This document shows, piece after piece, positions 47,650-60,838 of a stretch of DNA of 64,000 bases. This DNA is from Trichuris trichiura (lineage: Eukaryota; Nematoda; Enoplea; Trichinellida; Trichuridae). The stretch is taken from the NCBI GenBank assembly GCA_037903355.1, contig JBAJFE010000014.1, forward strand, positions 248,001-312,000. The letters run 5' to 3'. Within the stretch, counting starts at the first letter, position 1; every line of letters starts with the position of its first letter. The position numbers and the translations under genes are program-made. Below the pieces are notes generated by a model. It was not told the origin of the DNA. It searched no databases and saw only the letters and a program-made list of their open reading frames with translations.

Positions 47650-50600
47650 TATAAGAAAGCAATAAAACTTTCGACTGATTGTAACTGTTTCGAATGAGCA
47701 TTGTTTCATACTGTTTTTAAGACAACATATCAAAAATCATAAATTTAAGACTGCTTCAAACAAATTGTGCTTACCTTTCGAGTTTGAAGTATGTTCACAT
47801 CACAGATTGAAAAGACCCAACGGTATCCAAGAGAGAAGGCGTATTTTCAAATTTCATAATGGAAGCCATTGCCATATGACGATTCCCGCCGCTCGTTCAC
47901 TGTTACCACCCCAAAGGATACGATAAGGGGAATAAAAGTGACTAAGTGTGATACAGCTTAAAATATGAAGACTCTCTTACCGTTTAACTTGAAGCGAAAT
48001 AGCTTTGCAACGTACCAGGTCGTGCACCGATAATGTCACGTACACACCTTTAAGGATTATCAATTAACCAATATCATACGCGCGATTTTCTGGAAGGGTA
48101 AATTGACCCCACGCAGGCTGCTGCCTTCGTGAAAGAAAAAACGGCACTTCATCGTTGAAGCTCTTCGAGAAAAATTGGCAGACTAACCTTTGATTGTTGA
48201 CAACGAGAGTAATACGACGCGACCAAATGGGCGCATTACGCGACCAGAGACAACGTCCCGCTTTTGCCTCGAATCCACAAGGAAATGTAAATTACGCATT
48301 TTGCTTGCCAATTAGTGTTATCATTGAATTTTATGCGCGGACGTCGCAATATAACTTTCGATCAATAAGGTGGCTGTCGAGGAAGAATCATGTTGGAGGA
48401 AGGTCCGAATTCGTCGTCCAAGCGAGTCGTTAAAGTCACTTCATTTGCGCTTTGCCCTCATCAATATTCCGGAGAACTGTAATAAAAAACGTTTAACAAT
48501 TCGTATACCAAACTGAAAGGCAAGAAGCAACTGTTATAATAAGGAGATAATTTGCATAAAAATGACGCGGCATCAAGTTGGAGCATTCAGTCTTAGATGT
48601 TATCGTAATTAAACAAGTGCCTGAGTACAACAAAAGTTCAAACCGCCTAAGAGCAATGCAGCAATTAGAATGAAAATTAGATAAACTAGTATGAACCAAC
48701 CTAGAAGATGGAATTTAAAACTTAAGCAGACAAAGGCAACGACTAGTACGGGACACAATTAATAGGAAACAATAATTACAAGGCAGCCAAGCGAAACTAT
48801 TAAGGCCCCATAAACCCACGCTTAAAGCAACAAAGTTTTAAGGTGTACCGCACTACTGTTAATAGAAGAGTTCGCCGCCTGAAATAAAATTAATCTTACG
48901 TATAAAAGCATTCACTCAAAAGTATACTGCAATTTATTCAAGGTATTTCTGCAGCATATGTAAGCTGCAGAAGAAAGAGAGATAAGAATGCCAGAGCAAA
49001 GATAAACGCTTTTGCCCATTAGCCATTTTAATAATGAAATTATCCAATTTAGAAAGTAGTCTGTCTAGCCAACGTCGCGTCAATAAACAGCAGCACATTT
49101 AAAGGACGACTAAGTATAAGAAGATTTTAAACCGAAACAATTAGTTCAATTTTTGGAAACCACGTTCAATTTCGATTTGACATAGAAAAAGTGAAGAACA
49201 ATAACAAGAAAGTTGGACGCAGTTTCCGAACAGTAAAATGGGTAATTCTTACTCGCTACGATATGTTACACTTCTAAGAGCAACGTGAAAGCTAAGAATG
49301 GGCGAAGCAAGCAATTGGTAAAGGAGTTAGCCTAAATCAAATTGTGTTCCACTTTAATTCTCAACTCCAATTCAGTATCCACGGAATCATTATCAGGAGA
49401 GTCTTAACCGCCTATTGGCCAGTGGTGCGCCCTAACAGTCTTTCTGTCACTAATAATACGACAGCGAGCAAACTCTCGGCATTCTGAAAGACGTTTACAC
49501 CATCTTAGTTTTAGGAATTTAACATTCCCAATAATAGACGACAACGATGAACAATTAACAAGCAATCGCAAACTTTTATCACTATAGCGCAATTCACTTT
49601 CCACAGAGCTCTTAATGCTTGTTACTGAGTTACTGCCAGCGAAAACTATGAGAGAAGACGCGGAGCGAGCAAACCAAAAGACCGTTCCCTTGTCATGAAT
49701 TCTACAACAATAAGCAGGGATAATTTGAATATTGAGTTTACATGATGATGAAGCGCAGCTTTGCATACAATCTGCTTGAAATAATGATTCTTCTGGTACT
49801 TAGCCAGGTTGACAGAATATTAAGGGACCATCCGAAATTACGGCAAAAGATAGTTACAGCGAGCTTAACAAAACAAGAAAGGCTCGGTATAAAATGAATC
49901 GAATCGATAACCGCAATTTCACCTGGTAGGATGGAGAAATGAAAACGGTGAGCTGCCTTCCGTAATTATTGATAATTAAAACGCAAACCTGAAACTTCAG
50001 ATACTAGTGCACTGCTCAGAAATAGCAGAATAATGGTATTAATACAGAAAGCATTGAAGATAACATAAGGCATATGATCCCTTCAACTATTTAAAAGCTG
50101 TACTTTAACGTAGAATGAAACTGTAATTTAATAGCATATTTAAAAAGTGGACATGGCAATCATGCATTGACTACGACTTATCCGCGCAAATCAACATTTC
50201 AAGTAAACACGGAATATTTTATGTGAAACATTACGATGGCCTATTTGCTTTGCTGGTACAAACAGCTTTTGCGACTTTCTTTTGCGAAAATTTGATAATC
50301 AGTAAATTATAAGCTAAAAATTAAAATGTAAAAATACTCTTTTGACGTCTCCAACGAATTACGTGAGCAAGAAAAATTATCTCAGCAAGGAGCAATTCGA
50401 TGCCAATCAGCCTATCACCATTGATGACATTCGCCTTTTTAGGCCTTTTGGAAATTTTCAATCAATGTTATTCTGCAGGAAAGAAGCGCAACTCTCCAGC
50501 TCGATACAGTTCTTACGTATGTTGTGCACGCGCCTTCTACGTAAGTAAAAAGGCTTACTTTAATGAGCTCTCGCAGCTTCTGAGCTCGTTGAACTAATGA

Positions 50601-53600
50601 AACGAATCGGGCAAACGGTTATTGTCCACCTCTTTCACGTGTTGAGTAAAGATTTTTAACCAACGCATAGATTCGCTTTTTCTTGACGACGGACAGCCGC
50701 AGGTAAAATAAAGCTGTAATTTCTATAGCTGTTTGAACTTCTTATCCCTCGAAGGATATGGAATTAAATTTTTATTGTATCAATGCTCACCAGGAATCTA
50801 GAGAGGATGTTGCATGAGACATCTACTAGACAAATAGTGAGAACGTGTGTTTTCATTATGAATAAGTAAAGCGACAGTACTGTCCGTACTTCGTTGTCCA
50901 AGAAGTAATTCATTACATTCAACGTCGAGCTAAAGAGGCACTCTTTCCAGCTTTTTTACGCCTCGCTGCTTCCTTAAGGGCCATCTTGAACTAATGGACA
51001 GACAAAAGAAACTGAGATAAAACGCATCTGTACTTAAGTGAAGTTCAGAACTATAACAGCTTTGATATCAAATGCAATTCCCCCAAGCACGTGACCATTA
51101 GGCACAGAGTTGCATTCACTTAGCCGCACAGGTATGATAGTCTGCTGTAGCCTTCCCTCATCAAAACGAACAAACCTCAATGCAGCTTATTCTTACAATG
51201 AAGACATGATGGAAATTCTTTAATACGGCTTTGTCCAGCCCATTGATAAGTACGAACTAAGTACAAACTTCTTCGTAAATTGGAAACATCGCAAAGCGGG
51301 GAACGCCCGTATTTTAACTACCCACCCGATGTGCCGCATTCTTGATTCATAGGTTCAGTTCATCATCAACGTTTGAATAAGCTACCTTCAACACAGATTG
51401 GTAAAGTTAACAGTAGGCTATACGAGAAGATTTATGCAATAGAGAGATTCTGTAAGTTGCATTGTCACTGTCACTTAATGCACTAGAAAGAATCGTGCTG
51501 ATAACGCTGGCATTTCGAAAAGCCATGGTTTAAGTTTAATAAAGAAACAAGAGATTACATAGCAGATGCACAAATACCTTTTTTATGGAACAGGCCAATC
51601 ACCGTTCGAACTTCCCGGTACTGCTATGAGTAGCTACGCACATGTGGCTCGGTCAAGAGAGAATCTGCCTGTTTACCACGCATACAGACTTTCAAATAAC
51701 GCTCAATTTCATGATATACAGATAACCAAAAACCCATCGTCCCGCAAGGGCACTAACAAATGCCTTGACGATAACAGTGCTTCACTGCTTCGTTCGATAG
51801 TGGTGAAAGTGGGTACTGGTATTCGCCCTGAAAAAATCAAGTTATTTGCTAGCCGGAATGCTTTATTGCCTTAAATACGATTCCCTTCAAATTCATTCAG
51901 ATGCCTTGAAGAAAACTGATTAATATCTGACGGAATGAACCACCAACGGATATCGAAGTAAAGTTTGCACACTCCAAGTTAATTGTGGGCAATCTTAAAT
52001 GACCAAAACAATTAGCAGAATTTAAAGTATGGAATTTCTGCTACAACTTTGCATCGCCATCTTTCGTACAATTCAAGATATTCCAGAAGCGTTTCAACTG
52101 CAGGATATAAAAAGTAAACAGCTCTATCTGCGCGCTATTTATTTGAACGTTAAAGCTTACAAAAAGCGATAAGACAAATAGAAGATTTAGGGTCTTTTTA
52201 GTTATACGCCCGCCTTTGAAGGAATGCATACTCTTGTTTGCTAAGCGTGCGGCTACACTGTTCTGCTCTTATCTAAGCTTATGCTTTATGCTTAGGCTTA
52301 GGCCTAAGGAAACGTAGGACAAGATAATCGGGAAATTTATAGTGTAACAGAGGGTCACATAACCGACAAGTATTAAATCATTTTAAAAGTTTGCCTAAGT
52401 CATTCATCGTCAAGTCGAATATCAAAAATAGATACTAAGCAAAGCCTGAAATGGAAAGAGATCACGAAAGAAAATCATGAACACAAAACAGTCAGCAAAT
52501 AAATTAACAATTTTATTTAAAATGCACTTGCTTTAGCAAACCTAACGTGTGAACATGTTCAATATAGCAACATGATTGGCGGCCAACCACCTATTCCCAC
52601 TTATGCACTTCCGAACGTCAAAGAATATCGTTCGTACACTGTACCTGAATTCTGATTGCCGGTTACGATAGTCAGAATAAATTTATCAACACAACTACAG
52701 GAATAAGGAAGCAACGTTCTCGCACGTTATATTGATAGAAAAAAATGTCAGACTGCTAGTTGGAAACATGTTGAAGGCAGAGAAAGACAGATTCCGAAAG
52801 CTACATTGCATTAACGTTGAATAGCTTTATATCTGCGATCGCACCCCCTATAATGCCTACAGTATTAGCGACCCGATTACATTACGGCATAATGAAAATC
52901 TGATTACGGATATTGCGCGTTCCAGCAGACCAAAACAGGTCGAGTACAGTAAATTACCTTGGATCATCTTAACACGTTCAACCTTGTGCGCTAATGACAC
53001 ATGGGATTATTGGGGCCATGAGTTGTGCTGTCCACGGGCGTAAGTGTAAAAACATTCCAAAAGTTACGCAAAAACATGTTACATCCGCATGGGCAGTAAA
53101 GGTAGTAATTACCCAAAAAGATTCGATGAGCAAGACTTTTTACTGTACATGGACATGCTAAATCTGTTTGCTTAAAGCCTATAGAGCGCTGCAGCAGCTA
53201 CGAAAAAGATTATATGCTAGGCCAAGAAGCTAGTCCCAACACGGCAAAAAGCTGAAATCTTACGTGATAAAATAGGATTTTTGAAAATGTAAAATCATTC
53301 TGTCAAGAAGGACTAGAATACCTTCAGTATTCCCTGCTGCTTTTAAAACAGGCCGGCCGACGATCCATACACACATATACGCTCCAAACCATTAGATCGC
53401 CTACATTCTATTCTACAGTGTCCCGTAGAATTAATGTATATTTTCCATACAGTCCAAACCGGTGTTTTACTATCGTCAGCAATAATGCTGTGCGTTAGCA
53501 TTTTACTAGTTGAAATAAAAATCTGTCACAAGCTTTCAAGTCAGTTTAGCAAATATGAGCTGAACAGGAATCAAATTCCACGTCCACTTGGTTAGATTCT

Positions 53601-53682
53601 ACTTGCAAATCTTGTAATTCAATTCCGGTAGTAACTGCAGACGTTTCGTGTTGTTTTCTAATGCCGGAATAAGATTAGTTCT

Positions 53683-55767
53683 ATGTTTCCTCCTTTGTCT
53701 GTTTCCTTTGGTTACATTGCGTTTGCTTTGTTGATCATTGTTACGGTTAACTTGCTCTTCTTGCGTCTTCGCCGAAAAACATTGGTTGGAAAACTTCGAG
53801 TAGCCTTTTTCCATCCCAACTGTAATGCAGGAGGCGGTGGCGAACGCGTGTTATGGTGCGCGATAAATGCCTTACAAAGGTAGACAAAGATTTGTTTCGT
53901 TGTTTTGGTTGTTGAATGTTTTATGAACTAAGTTGTTTCATTATAGCTCCCTGTGTAACTTATGTTAACGACAAGACTTAGTTCCAAAAAAATCTAACAG
54001 TTTTATACGCACAGTAATATAACTAACTTCGTAAACGCTAAAACTTTAGCGTAAAACCGTTTCAGTCTGTGATTTAATTAAATTAGGCTACCCGTAACGA
54101 ACACAAACATTTTCTTAGATAAATTCGCCATTTGTACGTTCAAGGTAATGAAAAGTATAATACAAATTGAAAATCCTCATAACTATGAGGTACGATCTCC
54201 ATTAAAAAGATCGATAGGTTCAAAGAAGAACATTATAAAGAGTCCTTCTTTCAAATGAACTATTTCCGATTACTTTTGGTTACGCTAGTCATTTACGCGC
54301 GTTGAACTGACTTAAAATATTGTAAGTTAGATTCGATAGGAACTGTAAATTCATTCACTTTCTTGAACCCGCGAATTAGGGCGGTGTGCAGTTTTTACAT
54401 TATCTTACTGTATTATGCGTCAACATTTTGCCTGTAATAGTATTTTTAAATTTTAGGCGTAGCATTGCGGATTGTTACGTTTATAGTAGTGTTAAGGACT
54501 GTTCACCCGAGGAGATCGTCAAAAATGCAGAGAAACGTTTCAACATTTCTCTAAGCGAGAAGGTTCACTTTGTGACGCTGCAACTATGTCCATTATTGAA
54601 TGCAAGCATATACCCCCGCTTAACGCTGCTATGCCAAAGTATTGCCGGCTTTATTGTTGGTTTGGAGGCGCTTTTGCACTTCCAACCGGATATATTCATC
54701 GAAACAACCGGTTTTGCCACAACGCTTTGCGTTTTTCGGCTACTTCTCGGGTGCAAAACGGCTTGTTACATTCACTATCCAACTATCAGCACAGACATGC
54801 TTCAAATGGTAGCTGAACAGCGCCCTTCTTACAACAACGACGAACGCGTTGCGAACGTGAAAGTCTTAAGCCAAGCCAAGTTGTTATACTACAAAGCTTT
54901 AGCGTGGAGTTACGGTTGGCTGGGTAGAAGAAGCGCTGACACTATCATGGTAAACTCTTCTTGGACCAAAGGGCACATTGTCAAATTATGGCGAAAACCT
55001 AATTCCACTTACCTCGTATTTCCTCCGTGCGATTTTTCAAAGTTCAGTCTGCTGCCTTTGGAACGCGAAGACGACCAGTTACTGACTATAGTATCGGTTG
55101 GTCAGTTTCGGCCAGAAAAAGACTACCCTTTGACATTACGTTCTTTTCAACGACTTCTGGAAAATATATCCGATTCGAACCTGCGTCATCGAGTTCGGTT
55201 AGTAATGATTGGCAGTTGTCGGGGAAAAAGCGACCAAACCCTTTTGGAAAGTCTGAAAGCTATGGCATCGCAACTTGGTATTGATAGTCAAACGGAATGG
55301 AAAGTCGACGTCCCCTTCGACGAACTGCGAGCGTCACTCGGTGCTGCAATAGCCGGCATACACACCATGTGGAATGAACACTTTGGCATAGGTATGCACT
55401 AAATCATTCCAATAGATTTCAAATAATTTTGAACGAAGCCAAATTTCAGGCATAGTTGAAATGATGGCAGCCGGAGCGATTGTAGTCGCCCACAACTCGG
55501 GCGGACCCAGCCGGAGCGATTGTAGTCGCCCACAACTCGGGCGGACCCAAAATGGACATTGTACGTCCGTACAATGACCAAGTCGTTGGTTTCCTCGCAT
55601 CATCGCCCGAAGAGTACGCCGATGCGCTGCGTAAAATTTTGCTCCTTTCCAAGAGCGAGCGCATGCGCATTCAGCTTGCGGCACGAAAGTCTACCGAACG
55701 ATTCAGAACGGAGATTTTTGAAAACCAGTTTCTCAAGATTTTTCAAAATCTTTGTGTTTTACAGTAA
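53683..55767 (+). CDS. ALG11: GDP-Man:Man3GlcNAc2-PP-dolichol alpha-1,2-mannosyltransferase, frame broken
   Basis: Three exons: 53683-53879, 54457-55391, 55450-55767 (introns 577 and 58 nt). ALG11 adds the fourth and fifth mannoses to the dolichol-linked N-glycan precursor on the cytosolic face of the ER, using GDP-mannose. An N-terminal membrane anchor ([18 protein letters not shown]) precedes the GT-B/GT4 fold: [67 protein letters not shown], then IVEMMAAG (the E-x7-E motif). Exon 3 contains an exact 40-bp tandem duplication (55469-55548) covering [13 protein letters not shown], which shifts the frame and gives a stop shortly after; the downstream frame ([20 protein letters not shown] ... 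to 55767) is otherwise intact. Either an assembly error or a recent null or pseudogene allele. Upstream exons look fully constrained. Confidence 0.93.
55469..55548 (+). repeat. Exact 40-bp tandem duplication inside ALG11
   Basis: Units 55469-55508 and 55509-55548 are identical. 40 is not a multiple of three, so the reading frame moves by one. No GT-AG intron removing one unit can be drawn, because the unit nowhere contains AG directly followed by GT. Confidence 0.97.
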
Positions 55768-56584
55768 AAAATTTACCCAAAAACCAATGAATATTTTTAA
55801 ATTATAAATACCCCAGAGTTAGTAGTCAAAATTGAAAAAACGCGAAGCTAACTTCAAGTTTCAACACGGAACCTGAAAGTTATTGATAACGCGTACGGCG
55901 ATAGCTCAGAGCTAGCGGCAAGCTGGTTCAAACTTTATTGGAGAGGACAACATGTTAAGCGGTGAAAAAAGCCAGTGTCTTTTTGCCGAATGTGTTGATC
56001 GATTAAGTGCGCAACGGTTGCCCATTTCTGCGTTGTATTGCGTGCTGCCAAACAATCCTGAAAGAAAGAGATTTTCGTTCACAAATCGTTTCCAAGCGAT
56101 CGTAAGGACGCGGAACGATACAGCTTATTACCGGTAACGGAAAAACATAATAGACGAGGCGCAAAGCGCCCAAGAAAAGTACGAAAACAAACCGCGGCAA
56201 AGTTTAAACAAAGGGACGAAATGTCCCGTAAGACCCGCTGGCCAGCCAAACCTGCCTTCTTACAAACGTCGTTCCTGGAAAGGCGGAGTCAACGGCGGCA
56301 CCGTTTTGCCACAGGGCTACTTTCACGACTTCCTGAAGATCGGCTGCGACTACCCGACCTGAAAACCGGGACTTTATGCAAATTTGACAAACCGAAACAC
56401 TTGCTTACATACAACGCACAATATAAAGATCTTCGAACGCACGATTACAGATATTACGCAATGTGTTGAATTCATTTTTATTTTTAAATTAAAATCTATC
56501 TAATGCTCTTTTTTGAAATTGACTATTTCCCTCCATAAGTGCCATTCAATTTATGAAAGCGATTCAAAATTAAACCTACGAGCT
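55768..56584 (+). other. Possible unresolved exon(s) between convergent genes
   Basis: Between ALG11 (+) and ZRANB2 (-) ends. Two overlapping plus-strand frames read protein-like: one through KDAERYSLLPVTEKHNRRGA and TAAKFKQRDEMSRKTRW, the other through GQPNLPSYKRRSWKGGVNG and YFHDFLKIGCDYPT (stop near 56360). I could not join them by splice sites and recognise no family. It may be a broken gene. Confidence 0.35.
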
Positions 56585-58473
56585 TTAGGTGGAAAAATAC
56601 AGTACACCATAAATATGCAGGTAACCGCAGTGCATCAGTTGATAAAAGCGTTTAATTAATGCGTACGTTGATGACCGACGGTGACTACGACGACTTCCTG
56701 CAGATAGGCTGCTTCTTCCTGACGACCCACTCGAACTTCCGTCTCTGCAGGAACGGCTACTGACGCTGCTGCTACGACTACGATGTCGACGTCTTTTTGT
56801 TGGGGAGGAATGACTGCTTGCAGAGTTGGACCTAAAAAAAATTTAGGAAAAAACTACTACCGGACAATCGAAATAACCTTTCAGTTGATGCACTGGATAG
56901 CTCGCTGCTTGAAGTATCGTCCGATACAGAACAACTGCCTTCCTTCTTCCCTCTCCCAATGGCCACATCTCCTGATGAAGAATTTTCCGCGGTTTTACGC
57001 TCCGCTGTTTCCTAGAAGTAACAGCTTTAGCAATAGGCTACCGAGCCGTTGATGGCCATTAGGTACATTCACGGGTTGGTCAGCAAAATCCACTAAGTCG
57101 TATTTCGCTAGGTCGCTGTCCGAGTCATCGTCGTCTTCATCATCATCATCATCGCCATCACGGTCATCCAGACCGACTTTGCCGTTCGAACGGTCAGAAC
57201 TGGGAGACTCATCACGAACATTCCTGCGTAAAGCCGACTCGTTGTTTGTTTTCTTCTTGCGACGTCCAAACTAAAAGGCAATAGCGATTACAAGATTCAA
57301 AAAATGAGTACTGCAATTTATGATATTTCAAATTATTTCTGTTGTGTTCATATATAGAGCTTTCAGGATTTCCTACAAAAGGTCGATACTCGTTTGAAAT
57401 TGAACAATAAACGAAAGTGAAACAAGTGCTTACGAATGAAGCTCAAAGTGCTGAGTAGAAAATGCGACCTGCACTACCTTACAACTGGAAGCATTAACTT
57501 CGAAAATTTCTCGAACTGCCTACAAGCTGCTTCAAAAGCGAGCAAAAACCAGGCCAAGCTGGGTAAACAGAATAGGATAAAATTTAAAAACTTACATGGT
57601 CGTATTCGTCGTCAGAGGCATTTCGTCTGCGTTCAACTTGCTGCCGGTCCATGTATCCGCCGCCATATCCAGTTCTTGCTTCAACTTCACCACATTTTGC
57701 GGCATTACATATGTTACACTGAAGCCTTCGCGCCCAATTGATGTTTCCACATCTGAAAACCTCCACAATGCATTTAAAGAAATCGAGAAATGATTTGGTG
57801 CACACCAAACGGAAATACATGAAAGTGGAACCCTTTTGTAGTGCTGAGCAAGCTGTGCTACGTTAAACTTAAAAGCGAGAATACGTGATTCAGACTTTTG
57901 GTTTTACTTATGATGATACAATTATGAAAGAACCGTCTTTACCTTTTGTACAACTTAGTGATAAATACGGCCGCTACTCCACCAATATTACTGAACCATT
58001 ATATGTAGATAATGAGGAAATTTGCGCTCATCCGTAATAACGGGTATTATAATACTTTCAGCTTAAGGATTACTCACTTAATGGTTACCAGCGTTAGACT
58101 ACTTAGGCAAAAATGCTCCGACCCTAACTTAGTAAAAGCAGTGCTCATCGGTCTGTCGTAAACGTACGCGCCTCCAGCAGTTGAAAAGTACAAAGCAAAC
58201 ATGACTCACTTCGAACAAGACCAATCTTCGGCGGCGAAGAGACCCTTGCTTTTCTCAGCCGCTTCTTTGCCAATTTCGTGCCCTACTTGACCTTTACCGC
58301 GCGGTTTGGAGCGTCCACAAAATTCGCAACAACTGTTACTACCGCTATTCACCTGCTGACATCTAGCCCAAAAAAGAAACGTTAACGCCGGCAAAAACAA
58401 ACAATTTGCAAGCAGCGCACCGCGAACTACCACAAATCCATTCATTTTCAGTAATTACTGGGCGAGAGGACAT
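56585..58473 (-). CDS. ZRANB2: Zinc finger Ran-binding domain-containing protein 2 (splicing factor)
   Basis: Six exons: 58421-58473, 58210-58362, 57596-57752, 57073-57270, 56878-57011 and 56585-56831, all in phase; introns of 58, 61 and 46 nt among them. Predicted 313 aa, close to the human length. ZRANB2 binds single-stranded RNA at GGU sites through two RanBP2-type zinc fingers and acts in alternative splicing in the nucleus. Finger 1: EWICGSSRCQQVNSG...CCEFCGRSK. Finger 2: DWSCSKCGNINWARRLQCNI CN followed by RTGYGGGYMDRQQVE, a hallmark of this protein. Then an acidic block (DDDDDEDDDDSDSDLAKYDL) and an RS-rich tail (RRRHRSRSSSVSSRSCRDGS). In finger 1 the usual N-x-A-R-R is NSGSNS, so one RNA-contacting Arg pair is missing. 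The last about 25 residues are atypical. Confidence 0.93.
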
Positions 58474-60838
58474 TTCCAATAAGTACCAGCCCCTTACGTT
58501 GGTTGCACTTCTTGTAACACACGGAATAAATACGAGCAAAAAGAGTCCAAAGTCGCTACTGTAATAGAGCAGGTTTTCTACAATGCTTATGTACTTTATA
58601 TGCGTACTTCAAATTTGAAATACATTTAGTAGCTCTATGTTGGAATGATAAAAGCAAAAACCTGTAGAATAATGTAGGAACGCGTTCGCAAAGTTAAATA
58701 TAACTTGATGCTCAGCTGGAAATCGAGCAGTGCTTCAAAGCGTTCTGTGTTTCTCTAACTAATGCTGCCGTAGTTGACACTTTCCGTTCTCACCGAAATA
58801 TTTATTCCAGCTTCAGAAACAATCTTCTTAGGTTGAATTGCCTTGCGTGTCAGTTCTAAACAGCTGTACTCATTCGTACTGGCAGTAAGATAGGTTGGAG
58901 CAGTGATTTTACTCAAACGTTTGAAAGCACAGCTTTCTGACTCAATTGCTACTGTTGAACTAGCAATCGTGTGAATCCTACCCGGTCATCTGGTTTCTCA
59001 TTCCTAATAAAAATATCACATATTGCCTCTTAGCAATCCATCGTCTAAGAAATGCAGGTTCCATTCTGGCAAGCATGTCGCCTATCCTGTTATGCTTTTA
59101 CTGGCGAGCATGTAGATGGTCCATTTCCGTCCTTACATCAACGTAAGCCAAAACGTAAGCCTTATTTTTACGGTTACTTTTTCGTTAGAACAGAAAAGGG
59201 TGGCTAGCAAACGTACAGTATGACGGAAGGGCAGCTAAGAAATATGATCCAAAGTTATCGAGTGAAAGAATCACTTTTCGGTCTTCCAAAAATCGAAACA
59301 GTTGATAAGTGCATTTGTTCAGTGAGGAATGTTTTCGTGCTTGTGATTTGGAAGTTCCATTCCGTTTTGACGGGACATTCATGTATACTGCGACTGATCT
59401 ATGCGTGCTTGAAGGAATATTCTTACTGCATTCCAAAATGTTTGAAAAGTGCTCTACTTCTCGCATTCACCACAATTAGCAAATACAGAATTTTCTACTC
59501 TTGAATCTTCAAGTGAAATCAGTTGTCAATCATTGGATTGTTTAGCGTGCCAAAATTACCAACTGTTCACAACACCAAGTTCCAATTTTGTTGTGAGAGT
59601 AACGATAACGCAGTTTCTGACTGACTCTTTACTGAGTCTACAGAATCTCTAACCACGTGTTGTGGTACGGTAGAATGCGCAGGTACAGATGGACTTCCTG
59701 CTCATCATTAGTTCCAGCTTCGGCTGGAACACCAACTTTTGAATTCAGTTGGTTTGCCAGCCAGGAACCATAGACATCTTGTTTGAGGCATAACAATGGT
59801 TTAATAATAATGAACGTTTTGAAGTGAAGGGCGTGGATGGACAGTGTTTAAACGATAAGATACATGTGGGCTCATTTGATATATATAAAAGCTTCAGCAC
59901 AACATAAATACAGACAGAAGGCGGACAAAACGAATTATTATCAACCTGCCACGAAGAACTCACCCCTGAATGTCATTATGCGAAATAAAATCTTACCGTT
60001 GGACTTTACAGTCAAATCTAATGCGGAAAACGCCCTTCAATGATTACAAAAAACGTTGGAAATTCCAGACGTGATTCAAACACTATTTATGACAGAATCT
60101 CTTCAAGATACTTTGCTTTTTTAAAATTTTTACAAACCTGCATTTTTAGCTTACTGTAGGCATGCCAAAAATTGAGACCCCGAAGTCTGCTAACTCTAAT
60201 TATACAACTTTGTTATGCCGTTCTAGCTTCCTAAATACGTTGACCTTTCATCGAAATGGGATTCTATTAAGCTATGCGTTAAGCTAAGCAGTAAGCCAGA
60301 ACACGTAGATGCACGCAAGAATTTTTTTAAAAATTATTTTTATGTAATATCCTAGTATGTCACTCGTTTATTTGCAACCTAGGCGCATACGTGAAGCACA
60401 AGTCATTCGTACAGTACTACGGATGCGTAGGATGGTTTCTCTGATGCTACTTTATGGATAACACCACTGCAACTAACTCGCACTACTCTGCATCTCTATG
60501 TATGAGATCAACTGTATGTTCCTTATAAGCCTCAGTCAAATACCAGTGACATATAAGCACATTGTAAAACACTTTAAATGTATGCTAAAGCTAAGCTTTT
60601 TCTAGAGAGATTTAGTTAGTTTTACCTGATCGACGTTGGCCCATCAAATCGTATTACTGGACTTCCATAACGATAACTAATGAAACGAAGCCTCGTCTAA
60701 AAGTTACGGTAATCTCCTTCTCACTTTGAAAGTATCACAAACATATTTCGTCGAAGTTATAGGATAATCAAGTTCGCTCTAGCAAATTTTTTGTTCATTG
60801 AAAACGCAGTTTTAAGCAATTCTTTATTCCTCGACGAG
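58474..60838. other. Intergenic, nothing recognised
   Basis: Between the ZRANB2 start and the RPL7 end. Only short frames of no known family on either strand. An AT-rich stretch lies around 59870-59900. Confidence 0.5.

Larger units (their letters stand above)
30593..53682. other. 23 kb without recognisable exons; repeat-rich
   Basis: I find no frame on either strand that reads as a known domain. Short frames such as 35065-35466 (+), 47113-47577 (-) and 51566-51874 (+) lack family signatures or codon-like composition. The stretch contains the fold-back elements at 40.0, 40.4, 44.9 and 45.6 kb, two short hairpins, an (AAT)n run and a pogo-type MITE. Because the synaptotagmin gene lacks its transmembrane exon, part of this is probably its 5' intron. 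Confidence 0.45.

Noticed and set aside
55898..55938. tRNA-like words (GATAGCTCAG ... GGTTCAAAC)
   Set aside because: No acceptor stem or anticodon arm can be formed; only short box-like matches.
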